A stretch of 64,000 nt of DNA from Phallus indusiatus (GCA_027605045.1 JAQFWX010000018.1:1-64000), one strand, 5' to 3'; shown: positions 36,966-48,791, counted from the first letter of the stretch. Program-made: numbers and translations. The notes: generated from the sequence alone by a model not told the origin.

Positions 36966-38460
36966 TCAAGGTTTCCGTTTCTTTGGTGCGGGACGCGTTT
37001 GGAGCTCTGCCTCGCTTTCCGTCTCGCTGCTTTCTTCAGCCTCTTCCTCGTCTTCCTCGCTCCCAATGTCACTAATCTCTTCGTCATCATCCCATTCACC
37101 TTCATCGTCATCGTCATCCGCATCATCCTTTTCCTCCTGTGAATATTCATTATCATCATCATCATCATCATCACCCTCATCGTTTTCATCCGCTTCAGGC
37201 TGTCCCTGTTTTGAGGTCGCTTTTTTCTTCTTCTGAACATTTCGCTCCTGCTCTTCCTTCCTCTCTTTTCGTAATTTTTGTCTAGCGTCGTGTTCGGCCT
37301 TTTGCCGTTCAGCCTCTTTTTTCGTCTTCTTGACTACAAGGAAATGTTTGGTACCTCAAATACATAAAACGAGGGCCAAAAAAAAAGACATACCAAACCG
37401 GTGAAAGATAACAGACCCCTCTTTACCGGGGATACCTTCTACAATCTTAATAAGGCTCAGTTCCATTCTTGGACCGATTTCATCGAGTCTCACGGCTCGA
37501 CGGTCGCCTTTCTTGTTATTTCGGCCGACATAATCCCTAGGTAATGAAACGGCGTTGTCTGAGTCCTCCTCTCCCGCACTAGAAGCAGCACTAGATGCAG
37601 ACTCGTAGCCATTGACCGTCTTCTTCAGCAAGAAATCAGCCACATCTTGGTGATTGCTGAGATCCAGGGTAGACTCTTTTCCGCCAGCCGTCGTTTCAAC
37701 CACTTTCCGTACTCGTCTAGACACTCCATAAGGTCGAACTGTTATCCGATAGTGACGAAAATTAATTCTTTCCGTTGATTCATCGTAAGATATTAAGACC
37801 ACTCTTCGGGCGGAAGGAAGAGATATTGATTTGGGAGAAAGTGAAGGAAATACCGACTGGAGAGCTTTCACGAGTAATGAGAGTTGAGGTGTATTCGGTG
37901 ACGACTGTGGAAACGAAGCGAGAACAAGCTACATCATTATTAAAAATTATAGATCAGTCTGAGATGCAGCCGTAAAAAAACAAGATTGCACACCAAGGGT
38001 GGTGATAAATATTCAGTCCCAGCACTACGGGGGCGACGAACTGAATTAAGGATGTCTTTTATAAGGCTATATCTTTCTATTCTGAAACTAAATGTAGGTC
38101 CTGCTGGTAGCCTGACGAGGCGCAATGACGGAGCAATAGGTGTGACGGTAAATGCAAGAAGATGTGTAACTTTTAAAGCTGGCGCAAGTACTATATAATC
38201 TTTTAGTTTGTTTTTCGACCGTTCCTAAAAGAAAGATGCAAGCTCCATCATCAAATAGTGTTTACTAATGACAAAAAGCAACTCACCTTCAATCTGGCTG
38301 CAGTATTCGGCTCCAAGACCTTTCTCATATCTCTGACCAGTTGTGTGATCGAACGTCCAACTTGACCATGCTTAATGACAAATGATTTTGGGGTATTATC
38401 CTTAGTTGAATCTGCCGTTTTGCCTTTCAAATGTGTTCGATTCTTCCGTCGTTTCGCCAT
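36966..38460 (-). CDS. SSF1: Brix-domain ribosome biogenesis protein SSF1/Peter Pan
   Basis: Ssf1/PPAN acts in 60S subunit assembly, on ITS2-containing pre-rRNA. The start at 38458-38460 gives MAKRRKNRTHLKGKTADSTK; then PKSFVIKHGQVGRSITQLVR, DMRKVLEPNTAARLK, RLVRLPAGPTFSFRIERYSL and IKDILNSVRRP, the Brix sigma70-like motif. Later exons hold VVLISYDESTERINFRHYRI, SRRVRKVVE and RAVRLDEIGPRMELSLIKIV. The tail is Lys-rich, then highly acidic with an Asp run (37152-37172), ending PAPKKRKP. Four or so introns. Confidence 0.93.
37146..37173 (-). repeat. ATC/GAT triplet run encoding poly-Asp in SSF1
   Basis: Tandem TCA/ATC triplets on the plus strand, read as GAT (Asp) on the minus strand within the acidic tail of SSF1. 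Confidence 0.75.
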
Positions 38461-38539
38461 GGAACCAAGTTGAAATTAGTGCGTTAAGAATTTAATGTCA
38501 CGCAGTCACACAATAATCTTCAATATGCTGCTGTTCAAC

Positions 38540-40732
38540 TCATCCTATTGGTCTCTCTCCTACTACAGCTAAGTCTCTCAGTATAAAAGCCACTTCCTCT
38601 ACGCGCCGTTCTAGACCATTGAGTTTCTCCAGTCTATTCTCAAATTCCTGCAGTATTTCGCGTTCTGTTCTGGACAGTAAATTCTCGTCCTTCATGACGT
38701 CGCTGCGAGCTCGTTTTTCAAGGACGCTTTTTACAACCGGATCCTCTTCTTCGGCTGATTTTCTTGAAAGGATATTGAACAATGTTTTGTGAAGATTGCC
38801 TAGGAGGACTGAATATGCCTTATGTAGGTCCACGTACCTAAAAAGAAGTTCGGTCAAGCAAAGCAGAGAACTAGATTAAGTTCAGTAGTTTTTACCATAA
38901 GTAAAACGTTCGTGCAGGGTTACGGTCGTTGCCTTTAGGAACTTCTTGCAAGGAGATAATGGAATCCGCAGAGAGTGATGATAAAATCGGACGAACGTCT
39001 TTATGAGTCATCATAGCGACTTTAGCCAGCTTCAGAATATATGAGTTTGTTCGTTAGAATGAAATCTTGTATCAATCACTTACATGCTTTTCGTCCACCT
39101 TGTTCATGGCTAATAAGATACGGATAATGCGTACTGCATCATCCCCGTATCGCTCCCGAGCCACAGCCTCCAAAATCCGCTGTCGCAACCGTCGACAAAT
39201 AGTTTCGAATTCCACTTGAATTTTGCCATTCCCTCCACCACCAACAGAAACAAACGCCGATGCACGACCCTCTGATGTTGGATTATCCGCGCATGCCAAT
39301 ATAGCTATATACTCTTTTAAAAGAGTAGACGTCGACGGATGACGTGACGACGAAGGAAGTACTATTCCGAGTGAGAGATCGTCATTGTCTGATAAATGCA
39401 TAGATATGTTGGCAATGGACACGGGATCTATTTTATGTTTCAATAGGTTATTGTAAAGCCTGGGACAAGGCATTTACCTGATCGGACATCTTCAAGAGTC
39501 AACTGTTTAGTATCGGTTGCTTTGAACATAGCCCGTAGGACTAGAGAAGTCGCGTGGTTAAACCGTTCGCGTGTCGCCTTCTCAATAATCTACAAGTGAA
39601 TGTTTTTAGGTCGAAGCATGTCAAACCTTGCAACGAAACACCAACATTGTTGCGAATATGCACATTGAATTTAGAATGATTGACGCGAAAATATACTGAT
39701 TCCTAGATGATTTTGAGTAGTGGGATATATGGATCACAGTCAAACATACACCTATGGCAGTTTCCTCTTGTAGGTGGCGCTGAGAAGTAAAGATCTCAAA
39801 AGCACGAACATTAATGGACGAAAGCGGCGTACTTTATTAGACCGTTGGTCGATATGCTCTTTCGCCTTACGCTTCTACTCTCATAAGAATTTGAATTAGG
39901 ATCTAACAAAAGAGTTCAAAGCCCAAAGCTCACCATTCCAACTTTTTCTGCCTCTTCCTCTTCTCTCTGAACGCGAGCTTCCGCTTCTATTTTCCAGTTC
40001 ATGACGTCTTTTGCCGTGGGTATACCTTTATGTTCCTTGCGTAATTTAGCTTCCAAACGAAGCAAACGATCGGTTCGGGATATATGTGATAATCTTGTGG
40101 ATGGTCTCAAATAAACACCGGTCACAAGCCGATTGAAAGCCTGTAGATATACGGACACTTCTGAAAAGACGTCAAAAAGGGTTCATCGTAAACGGAGAAG
40201 GAAAACTTCACCCTTGGATTCGGTAATAAATAGGTATTGCAGTACATCAGACTGTCGTAGTTTGCCATGCAAGAGAATAATGGAGACAATTCTGGCTGCC
40301 TGTAAATCATATTTTATCGTCTGAGTCATATTTGATAAACAGAGAAAATCGAGTAAACTCACTGTCTCCCGAGAATTTCATTTGCCAAAGAGATGAAACT
40401 TCCAAATCGTAGCCTGATCAAACATTCTTGCTGATTGAATTCCAGCACTTCGCCTTCGTCATCGTGTTCGTTATGCCAAACGAGATTGTGTTGTATGAGG
40501 GCAAGTACGGAAGCTCGAACTGTACGGGGTTTAAGGCCAGAAAACGGACGAGTTCCACAAATTGCATTCGTCCCCGATTAAGCAAAACAGAAGATACTTT
40601 CTAGAACGCATCATGTAACCTGCACTTGCAGTAGAGTGAGATGACAAGCCAGAAAACACGTACTGCAACGAGAGGTCCAAAGTGAGCATTGATAATCTGA
40701 ACGCAAAGACGACTCGTGTCTGCATCCGCCAT
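38540..40732 (-). CDS. RPC82: RNA polymerase III subunit RPC82 (RPC3/C82)
   Basis: C82 is part of the Pol III C82/C34/C31 initiation subcomplex and carries winged helices. The start at 40730-40732 gives MADADTSRLCVQIINAHFGP. After an intron: VSSVLLNRGRMQFVELVRF, then SGLKPRTVRASVLALIQHNL and VWHNEHDDEGEVLEFNQ. Later: YLQAFNRLVTGVYLRPS, RYGDDAVRIIRILL and YVDLHKAYSVLLGNLHKTLF, KSVLEKRARSDVMKDENLLS and a C-terminal coiled coil ending VGERPIG. One base seems missing in the A run at 40541-40544 (TTTT in gene sense), where LVRF must continue as SGLKPR. The gene is essential in yeast, so a real frameshift is unlikely. The gene sits about 80 bp upstream of the SSF1 start. Confidence 0.9.
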
Positions 40733-41204
40733 GCTCAATTGAATTTTTGTCGAGTAGCTTCCGCCACTCTAGACACTCTAAAGAGCGAGGCACACAATTA
40801 ATCAAGTTATCTCCCGAGCCAGTAGTATACGCGGTTACGTAAGCGATTCATCTGATGTATATATCTGAGAAATCATCCAACAAATTATCTATGAGTACAA
40901 TAGTGATATAAAGGGTATTGCATTCTATCTCATCCGAAAAAGAATAAACAATCAACGTCTCCAAAGGTTACGTTATATGCGAACCGACAAAGCTGAAAAT
41001 GGTTAGATAACAAGGAATACGGAATACTTTACCTTGGTGAATTTTATATGAAATGGAGATTGATACTTCCTTTTATTTGCTTGCCTGTTCTGAGCCTGAA
41101 AAGTCGAACGCCGAAACGAAGCTGGAAAAACTTGATCGCCATATCCGAGTGAGACCACTGATAACCAGACACCGAAAAAATTCACATTTCACGAGGCAGT
41201 TAAG
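40733..41204. other. Spacer upstream of RPC82
   Basis: About 470 bp between the RPC82 start and the stop of the acidic protein gene. TGTATATATC (about 40855-40864) is T/A-rich. No gene seen. Confidence 0.35.
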
Positions 41205-43824
41205 CTAATCAAGCCTCAAACGTTTTTGGCTTCCTTCACCTAGACAAGTAATAAATACGATTCAAAGTTTAAAAAGGAACGCTCAGAAACTGACCTGTTG
41301 AGCTGGGTGATCCTCCGTCTTCTTCATATTGACCATGTTCATGTTCGTCAAAGGTACGTTTTGTTGATGTCGAGGTCGAGGGGAGTCTTGGTAAAAGTAC
41401 ATTATGTGGCGAGGATAAAATATCACTTGGCAGAGCAATGTTATCTGCCCCTTCTTGTGGAACTAAACAGCAGTTAGGATAAATCTAAAGACCATTCAAT
41501 GGAAGATGAAAAATCGTACCTAATGCCTCATCGTATAAACTTCTTCTTCTGATCCCGATGCATCTTGTTCAGGTGTTAAACCGTCTTGAAGCTGATTGTC
41601 GTCCGCAGCTAGAAAAAAAATTAACTCGTGCGATTCCAAACAAAAAAAGGTTTTTCCAACCTGAAACTTCAGGCTCGGTATCCTGGGCATCGTTCTCATC
41701 TCCTTGAGGATTTTCTTCCAGTAAGGTATTTTCGTCTTGATTTTCAGAATAATACAAAGTATCAATGTCGCCGTGCGTGCTCTCATAACTTTGTTCCCCT
41801 TCATCGTACTCTCCCTCGGCATCTTCATCATAATACTCATCCTCGACGCCATCTGATTTGCCATACGATTCAGCAACCACAGAATGTGCAACATGGTCAA
41901 TTCCTTCGTTTTCATTTTCATTTCCGTATAGGTTTTCTGCTTCTTCATCTTCTCCAGGCTCTACGGGATCCTCTGCTTTGATAGAAGTGCGATTGTCAGT
42001 TACTTCCTTTGTTTCCTTGGCGGCATCTGCATTTTCAACGTCATTAGCTTTTTCATCACTTCCATCATTTCCATCAATTATCTTTTCGGAAGACAAAGAC
42101 ACAGGAGGTTCTTGTTGAACCGTTGGCTGCTGGTGTGTCTCTGGATCTATTGGCAATCGAAATTCAGTGTACAGCTTAAGAGAATGAAAACTCGACGAAC
42201 CTTCCTGGTTCTCTGAAGTCAGGGGTATCCGTTCTTGGTGTTCTGGTTCGTGTTCATCACTACTCGAAACAATGCTAACAAGAGCATCCCGAATAGCTTT
42301 GTATCTTGTCCCAAACCTTGGTGCAATAGTGTCCAATTGCAGAGACAACGGTCCAATTAATTCACATCCTGTATGTAAGACACTTAGATCATTCAACGAT
42401 ACTTCGCGTGAATGAATATTATCCTTTTAATTTAATGAATATGATCAGCTCAACAGTTTCATAACATTTAAAAAGATAAAAGAATGACTTACTTCGGGTA
42501 AACGTAAATCCAAACCTACAGCGGTTATAACCAGTTCAATGTTTTCGTCGAACCGACCGCCAATGTTGATAGACGGATCGCCTCGAATTGCTTGAAATAC
42601 TTGGGACAGTGGAGCGTAAAACAAGTCAGATTGCTCGGCGAAAAGTAATGCAGGGCGCGATTCAGATTGAGCGTTTTGGGGTTCTGATTGAGGTTCTGAT
42701 TTACTAGGAGATGCTTCAAGTTCTGATACCGAAGATTCAGCAGCAGCGAGTTTCGACTCCGTTACGTCACCTGAATTTTTCTCAGATGATTGAAAGAGAT
42801 TATAATGCGATCCATCAAAAAGATATGTTAACAGCACGCAAGGTGGAGGTTCAACCAAAGGTTCTCCAGCTTCGTCCTTTCCTTCGTCGTCCAAAACATG
42901 AGAATGAGAGCTGGAAGCGGCATACTCAAGTTGTCCTTCTACTTGCGAACCCAGTTGGGTCTCAAGTGATGAGGACGTGTCCTGCAGCGCGTGCTCTGAA
43001 GCAACGGTTTTATCCTGAGTAGACGACGGGGAACCAGGCTCTTCATGAGCGGTATCTTTATCCAGAGATGCATAGTACTCCTCGTTATTCAAATCCGTCT
43101 CTTCAGGTAGATGTAATGACGTTTCAACGGTTTGTGGTGCATTTTCTGACGGGAGCGCCGCGACATCCCCTTCGGCAGATTGAGCAACAGTTTCTTCTTC
43201 GTGAGCTTCCTCCGTATGTTCTAAATGGTGCAAATCGTACTCTTCCTGAGGCGCATCCGATACCTCGTGAGAGGGGTATTCGACTTCTTCCGGGATTGGA
43301 GGCTGTAGACTCTGCTGATCGGGAGCATCGTGATCAATGTGGCTGCTGTATACATTCGACTCTTCATAGACATTCTCGATTTGATTGGTGGCGTCAATTT
43401 CGTGAAGCCCTTCTTCATTTTCAAGTACGATAACAGCCTCAGTGGCAGCAGCAGCGCCGGCGTGTGCGTCAGGATCAATAGAGTGGATGACTGGAGTCGG
43501 AGATGTAGCCCTCGAAGCGTCCGGTATTTCTTGATCATAAGGCTCATGCAGAGGATGAATCATAAGATGTTCAGCAGAAACATTTTCGATGAACTCCGGT
43601 AATTCTTCATGTCCAGTATCCTCCATTTCAAACTCCTGTACAGCCGTCTCGTGAATCATTTCTACTTCAAGTTCGGGGGCAGCCAACTGTTTCGAGACAT
43701 CGTCTTCGATCATATTTTCTACTTGAAGCCAGTCAACATCAGGTGCTGAAAGAGGTAACATATCGGTATCCATCGAACCTTCTCCAGAAAAGTCGTGCAT
43801 TGGAACGTCGAATAGTGTGCTCAT
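41205..43824 (-). CDS. Long acidic protein, probably a conserved fungal protein of unknown function
   Basis: The start at 43822-43824 gives MSTLFDVPMHDFSGEGSMDT. The first 350 residues are acidic and His/Glu/Ser-rich with low complexity. A more ordered block follows: CVLLTYLFDGSHYNLFQS, FYAPLSQVFQAIRGDPSIN, ELVITAVGLDLRLPE and, after an intron, REVSLNDLSVLHTGCELIGP with SLQLDTIAPRFGTRY. A second acidic tract comes next (YDEDAEGEYDEGEQSYES), then YDEALVPQEGADNIALP and the end GSQKRLRLD with a stop at 41205-41207. The block of about 110 residues looks like a conserved fungal domain, but I cannot name it. A T seems lost at 41537-41539 (AAA on plus), because VLYDEAL needs one more base. Nuclear role likely from the basic end, unproven. 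Confidence 0.7.
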
Positions 43825-43868
43825 TGTGCGATGTGGAGAGGTTAATGTGGCAACAGAGAAAGAAAAAT

Positions 43869-43882
43869 AGCTGACGTCAGCT
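43869..43882. promoter_or_regulatory. Perfect 14-bp palindrome with a CRE core, upstream of the acidic protein gene
   Basis: AGCTGACGTCAGCT is its own reverse complement and contains TGACGTCA, the full ATF/CREB site. It lies about 45 bp upstream of the start codon at 43824. Confidence 0.5.
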
Positions 43883-44192
43883 TGCTTAGTCAACGAAAGC
43901 CCTCGGACCGTATAAAGCTTTAAGCATAAGCACCAGTATTATAATGATTTCATACTTTCGTCAGGAAATGTTGGGTTTTAGTGTAAAACAAAGTTTGATT
44001 ATATTAAAAAGTCCTGTAGAATACTAGCTGCAGATAAATTCAATGTGATATCGTTCTAAAATCATTGCAGAAAAAGAGGGAATATTCGAAGATCAAATAC
44101 CGTTAAATCACAAGTAGCGAGTGAATGCGTCAAATGAAACTAATGAAACTGAAGGATTCAAATGGATGGAGCGAATTAAAGAGGCGGTTTCA
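43883..44192. other. Gene-free upstream region
   Basis: No gene or clear element seen beyond the palindrome next to it. Confidence 0.35.
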
Positions 44193-44594
44193 TCAGGGAG
44201 ACCCTGTGAATGTATTATGGGAATGCATAATCTTCCTATAGATAAAATAGCAAGTGGTATATACTAACTTGAGATATGGCATCCGGCTCAGCTGTGTGAA
44301 CGTGCAGCCGCCATATCGAATAAACACCATTGCGGCAGCAAAATATAATCCAGATTGCGTTTTCTGTTGCCTACTCTTAAGTAAGTCGACAGAGCCGATA
44401 GGCGTCTCCCCATGTTCAAAAAAAGACATACGGAAAAGTTGGCCGCGAATGCTCCACAACAACGGCAGGGAGTGCAAGGGGGCTTCGCGATGTTGAGTGG
44501 ATACTCGAGGAGCGCTGAAAAGTCCAGGATAGCAGTGGACTGACTCCAGTCCCGAAATTCGAATATGGGTAGGCGGGTCCCATATTAATTCCAT
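44193..44594 (-). CDS. Orphan open frame, doubtful
   Basis: A continuous 133-codon frame with an ATG, MELIWDPPTHIRISGLESV, and a hydrophobic end. No domain, signal or family is recognised, and codon choice is not distinctive. It lies alone between genes and may be accidental. Confidence 0.2.
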   Translation of the reverse strand: MELIWDPPTHIRISGLESVHCYPGLFSAPRVSTQHREAPLHSLPLLWSIRGQLFRMSFFEHGETPIGSVDLLKSRQQKTQSGLYFAAAMVFIRYGGCTFTQLSRMPYLKLVYTTCYFIYRKIMHSHNTFTGSP

Positions 44595-44727
44595 GGCAAG
44601 AATTCGGTACTATAACGTCCGCCTTGAGACAGATCAACGGATGTCCACGAATGTGATAATATATATAATAGCTTGATGATGACGATGACGACGATGATAC
44701 GTTATAAAAGGAAAGATGCGATATTAT

Positions 44728-44962
44728 TTACGAAATGAGTCCGCGATATCCCGAGGAAAAGTGTACCAATCCTCCAGTAATATCGCCAGGCTGTGGAGAA
44801 ATCTTTTTTACTAAACCGTCCAAAAAAGTCATCCCGGGTCTAATTTTCCTTCTTTGGGTCAATCCGAGTTGATCCTCAAAATGGGCCGTGCAGATACATG
44901 CAACGTGTTGCTCCACGGGCGGCGAAGTCGAGGGCACTTTTACCTCTAGCCAGGTACTTCAT
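44728..44962 (-). CDS. Small unrecognised open frame, doubtful
   Basis: Reads PPVEQHVACICTAHFEDQLG and KIRPGMTFLDGLVKKISPQP, then GDITGGLVHFSSGYRGLIS and a stop. The composition is protein-like. An upstream ATG (MKYLARGK, 44960-44962) is in a different frame, so a base change or a hidden splice would be needed. No family is recognised. Confidence 0.25.
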
Positions 44963-45288
44963 TTTGGGAATGAACGATCACGTAAAAAATAGGGCGCGGC
45001 TGACGAGTGATCGAGGATATGTAGTCAGCCGTACAAATATGGGAAAAGGCGGCGAAAGAAACATGCAGGGCAGAGGTTGGAAAACCATTGTAAGCAATTT
45101 GATAAGTATCATGAGGTCGGCAGACAATGAAATGAAATGAAAAGTCAAGTAATAGTGAGCGTGAGTTAAGTGCGTATCATGAGGTTTATTCCTGCCTTTT
45201 TCCCAAACAAGCTTACTTTCGCGATGGTGTAGTAGTTGGAATCGTGAGCTGAAAGGATAGAAGCGACAACGCAAGCAAAGGACCATAT
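44963..45288. other. Region downstream of the Hsp20-like gene
   Basis: Probably 3' untranslated region of the Hsp20-like gene plus spacer. A GAAATGAAATGAAAAG repeat lies at about 45128-45143. Nothing else seen. Confidence 0.35.
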
Positions 45289-46262
45289 TTACGGGCGAGT
45301 GGACTGAAACCGTTTGACTGTAATCCTCAGCACGCCGTTATCAAAATTGGCGTGAATATTACTCATATCGCTATCACGACCAAATTGGACGTGCCATTCG
45401 TTATGGCCTGGAGAAAAAAATTAAGGAAAAGGAGTACGCCAAATAAGAACAACCACTTCTTACAGTCTTGTTCCTGATCCCAACGATCTGCAATAATAAC
45501 GAGAATGTTTTCCTTACGAGCAGCGATAGTAATGCTGTCGGCGCTAAATCCATCACCCAGAGGAGCTTTAAGGATATGGTGGGTTGGAGTACTATCTATG
45601 GACATGGCCACATTAGTGCGATTCCTGGAGTCAGAATAACCACGGAAAGTAGCATTAACGCTTGGAGGAGATGTTATTAAAGGAAGTGTTGAAGGAGAGG
45701 AAGATGATGAAGGATAAGTGGTTGAGACTGATCGAGTGCCACTTGATGTGGAGAGGGGAATACCAGGTGAAACGGCGGGTGAATTTGACGCAGAAGGGAT
45801 TCGATACCTTGGCGAGGAAGAGGATGAAGATGAGGAAGCGTAAGGAGGAAAGTACGATGCAGAGGCGGAATGGTGGTGGTGGTGATGGTGGTGGTGATGT
45901 GGACTCTGAGGAGTGGTAGTTTGAGACATAGATGTAGTGGTAGTTGTGGCTGTGGGACCGTCGGGTGGAGTGGGATATGACGCGGGCGATGACGATGATG
46001 ATGATAACGAGGTATCTCGGGGCTGTGGGGGTAGTGGTGACGGGGACTCGGTGGTGCTAACTGGAGAGAGAGAATGGTTTAGAAATGGGAAGCAAATAGA
46101 AAAACCAAAACAAACCGTACGGGGAGCGATAGACGATCGGGAGTCCTCCGTGTGGATATTTAGAGAAGCAAGGGACGAAATGGTTGAGTCGACGAGATTC
46201 GAAGGCGAGGTATAAATGGGAAATGTCAGTCCTCTCGACATTGATGGCCGCTTTGAAGACAT
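45289..46262 (-). CDS. Hsp20/alpha-crystallin-like chaperone with a long low-complexity N-terminus
   Basis: The ATG at 46260-46262 gives MSSKRPSMSRGLTFPIYTSP; a second in-frame ATG at 46239-46241 could also serve. After a 59-nt intron comes a long Ser/Pro/Thr tract and a run of ten His (about 45880-45910). The C-terminal 90 residues form a beta-rich alpha-crystallin-like domain: HHILKAPLGDGFSADSITIA, ARKENILVIIADRWDQEQD and, after the last intron, CHNEWHVQFGRDSDMSNIHA with NFDNGVLRITVKRF. The NGVLRI motif is typical of Hsp20 (usually GVLTI). The stop lies at 45289-45291. Likely an ATP-independent holdase, but the family also includes unrelated p23/CS-type folds. Confidence 0.75.
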
Positions 46263-47286
46263 ACTGCCAAGGAATATAAAAAAAATAACAGAGCAAAAAA
46301 AATATTATAAAAGTACAGAGCAAAACAAAACAAAACAAGAGAAAGAATAGAAAAAGAAAAATATTGCAAGGAGGAAGAGGAAAAATGGCACGGAAATGGT
46401 GGACAACTTCGGAAGTGTGTGTTTTTACGTAATCTACAGGGTATAAGAATTGTTGGTGTGATCGACACATGATGCCAGCATGATGCATGGGACGACGTGC
46501 GTGCGTGCCTGTCTGCCTTCAATTCTAACTCGGAATGTGCACTCTTTTCCCATGCAAGCGTTTTTACTCAATGTTATTTTGTTGCAGATTCCGACTCTGG
46601 GCAGCAGCTGCATCATCCATTCCAGAAGTTGCGAAACTCGAAATTGTATTGAATGCGCGTCCGATTCGCAACTTGCAATCTAATGAAAAATTAGTTTCAG
46701 ACACGAGAACAAACACAAACAATCTTTGGAGCTAGAAACGCTTTTGCTTCGCCGGAAAAACCCTTTAGGCGAAGCTCCGTGACATGCCTCTCACTCGCTC
46801 ACGAGTCAAACACGAACAAGAAACAGCATTTATCTCAAACAAAACCTTAATCTAAGGTTTATACCATACTAGACCATGCTCCGAGTTCCCCGCCTACACA
46901 GCTCTCTGTCTTGATATAGATAGCCCGCCCGATATCTTCAGGAGATTGCTGACGTAATGCCAGGCTCATCAGTTCTTGGGCACAAGACAGATTTGACAGA
47001 ATCTAATGACAGGAACGTAAGGTCTTTCAAAAGACGTTGACGGCTCCCCTTTCCTTAATCTTTTTTAAGGTCAATCAGGACGTCCAACCTTCGAGTTTCA
47101 CCCGTTTACTCGACGTCCGGCTCCTTTAAGCGCGTCGCTTAGTCACCTCACGTCCATCATCGCTGGCAGCAGCGGTGGCGTTGTCCACAAATAATACTCT
47201 CACCCAATCTTAATTACACTTTTTAGTCTCAATTCGAAACTCCATCTTAAACGCTTACCACTACTACAAGTGATCTCAGTCACAAC
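46263..47286. promoter_or_regulatory. Divergent 1-kb promoter region of the Hsp20-like and TFB3 genes
   Basis: The Hsp20 side is rich in A runs on the plus strand (46280-46385), a pyrimidine tract in gene sense. TTCCAGAA at 46620-46627, with GAA repeats at about 46633 and 46641, loosely resembles a heat-shock element. An inverted repeat lies at 46746-46775. No gene seen; short frames here are not supported. Confidence 0.4.
46746..46775. repeat. Inverted repeat, 8-bp arms with a 14-bp loop
   Basis: GCTTCGCC (46746-46753) pairs perfectly with GGCGAAGC (46768-46775). It is isolated in the intergenic region and has no T run to suggest a terminator. Confidence 0.6.
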
Positions 47287-48791
47287 ATGTCAAAAACCGG
47301 GAGCTGGCTACGTGGAACGACGATCAAGAGAGGTGTCGCACCTACTCACGGTACAGGTAGAGGCTCTGGTTTTTCCTTCAGTGCTCCAGGGTCCTCTGCA
47401 GGCGCGTCTCAAGTCAATGGTTCACTCGTACAGCCGACCAGTACTTCTGCTATTGTCTATGGAGGAGGCGTCAAGGATCCAACTGGTAAAACTGCCGAAT
47501 ACTGGGTAAGCCACTATGTTTCAGCATCTTGAAACAATTAATGTATCCCCCATGGCACAAATAAAAATTAAAAATAAAAGTCTATGGAAGAGCAATGCCC
47601 CGTTTGCAAGAGTGATCGGTATCTAAACCCAAAACTACGTCTCCTTGTCAGCTCCATTTGCTATCACAAAATGTGAAATCTTTCTTCTCTCGAGATGGTC
47701 CATGTGAACATCTATTTATTTATTTAATTTTTTCCTTCACATCTTTACAGGTGTGAATCTTGCATTGATCGGCTGTTCACCCTCGGACCGGCCCCCTGTC
47801 CAATCTGCACCAAAGTTCTCCGCAAATTAGCCTTCAACCCCCAGACATTCGAAGATCTAGCAGTCGAGAAAGAAGTTGCTATAAGAAGGCGGGTCAGCAA
47901 AGAGTGAGGTCTCCTCGTGAATCAATCCCATATCCATATCTAAAGTTTCAAAATTCTTTTAGATTCAATAAACGCCGAGAAGATTTTCCGGATCTACGTT
48001 CTTACAATGATTATCTGGAAATGGTGGAAGATATCATGTTCAATCTTATTAACGAGATAAATGTGCCCGAAACGGAAGCCCGCATTGCCGCTTATCGTGC
48101 TGAAAACGCTGCCCTTATTCAGCTCAACATTCAACGTGAGAAACTGGAGTTGCAGGAAATTGCGGAAGACGAGGAAAGAGAACGATTGCACAAGGAGGAG
48201 CGAATACGGCTGATCCGACAAGAAGAAGAAGAAGAACGACTCGAACGGGAGTATGAGAAGAAAGCTATCATTGAAGGTCTTGTAAGTGAAAGCGTGATCA
48301 ATTCAATCCGTGGGATTGATATTATATATATATATATGCTGATATAACCTATTCTGTTTCTTTAGGAATCCTCAAAAGAAGGCAATGCAGCAAAAGTCAT
48401 CGCCCTGAAGCGTGCAGAAGCACATAAACGCAACGCAGCAAAGGCCGCATTGCTCTCAGCTACCTCCCAAGTCCGCAGTACCACTCGCCCGCGGCAGACT
48501 CCCGTCAGCACAGTACCCGACGTGCCACACGTGCCTATCACAGATAACTGGTACTCGTATGATGACGAATTTACTTTACGGAAGGACTACAATGATGCCG
48601 CCAGCGCGGCTGCTTTGGCTGACAGAGAAGGTATCATGCGAGCCGGTGGATATCGTGTTGACGAGGCATGGGAAAGAGCAATTAGGATGGCTATCGCTGG
48701 ACTAGAGATTTCTCCTTTACAAGGTTTAGATTATGGTGTGCTTCCTGCAGAATCCGCGGTTAATGATATCACAACGGCATTGGCTAGTTGA
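47287..48791 (+). CDS. TFB3: TFIIH subunit TFB3/MAT1 (CDK-activating kinase assembly factor)
   Basis: TFB3/MAT1 bridges the CDK7-cyclin H kinase to core TFIIH, in transcription and excision repair. The start at 47287 gives MSKTGSWLRGTTIKRGVAPT. The second exon starts SMEEQCPVCKSDRYLNPKLR, the C3HC4 RING, which continues VSSICYHKMCESCIDRLF and PAPCPICTKVLRK. The MAT1 core follows, FEDLAVEKEVAIRRRVSKEF, NKRREDFPDLRSYNDYLEMV and EDIMFNLINEINVPE, with a long Glu/Arg coiled coil, then ITDNWYSYDDEFTLRKDYND near the C-terminus. Four introns, all in frame. Confidence 0.95.
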
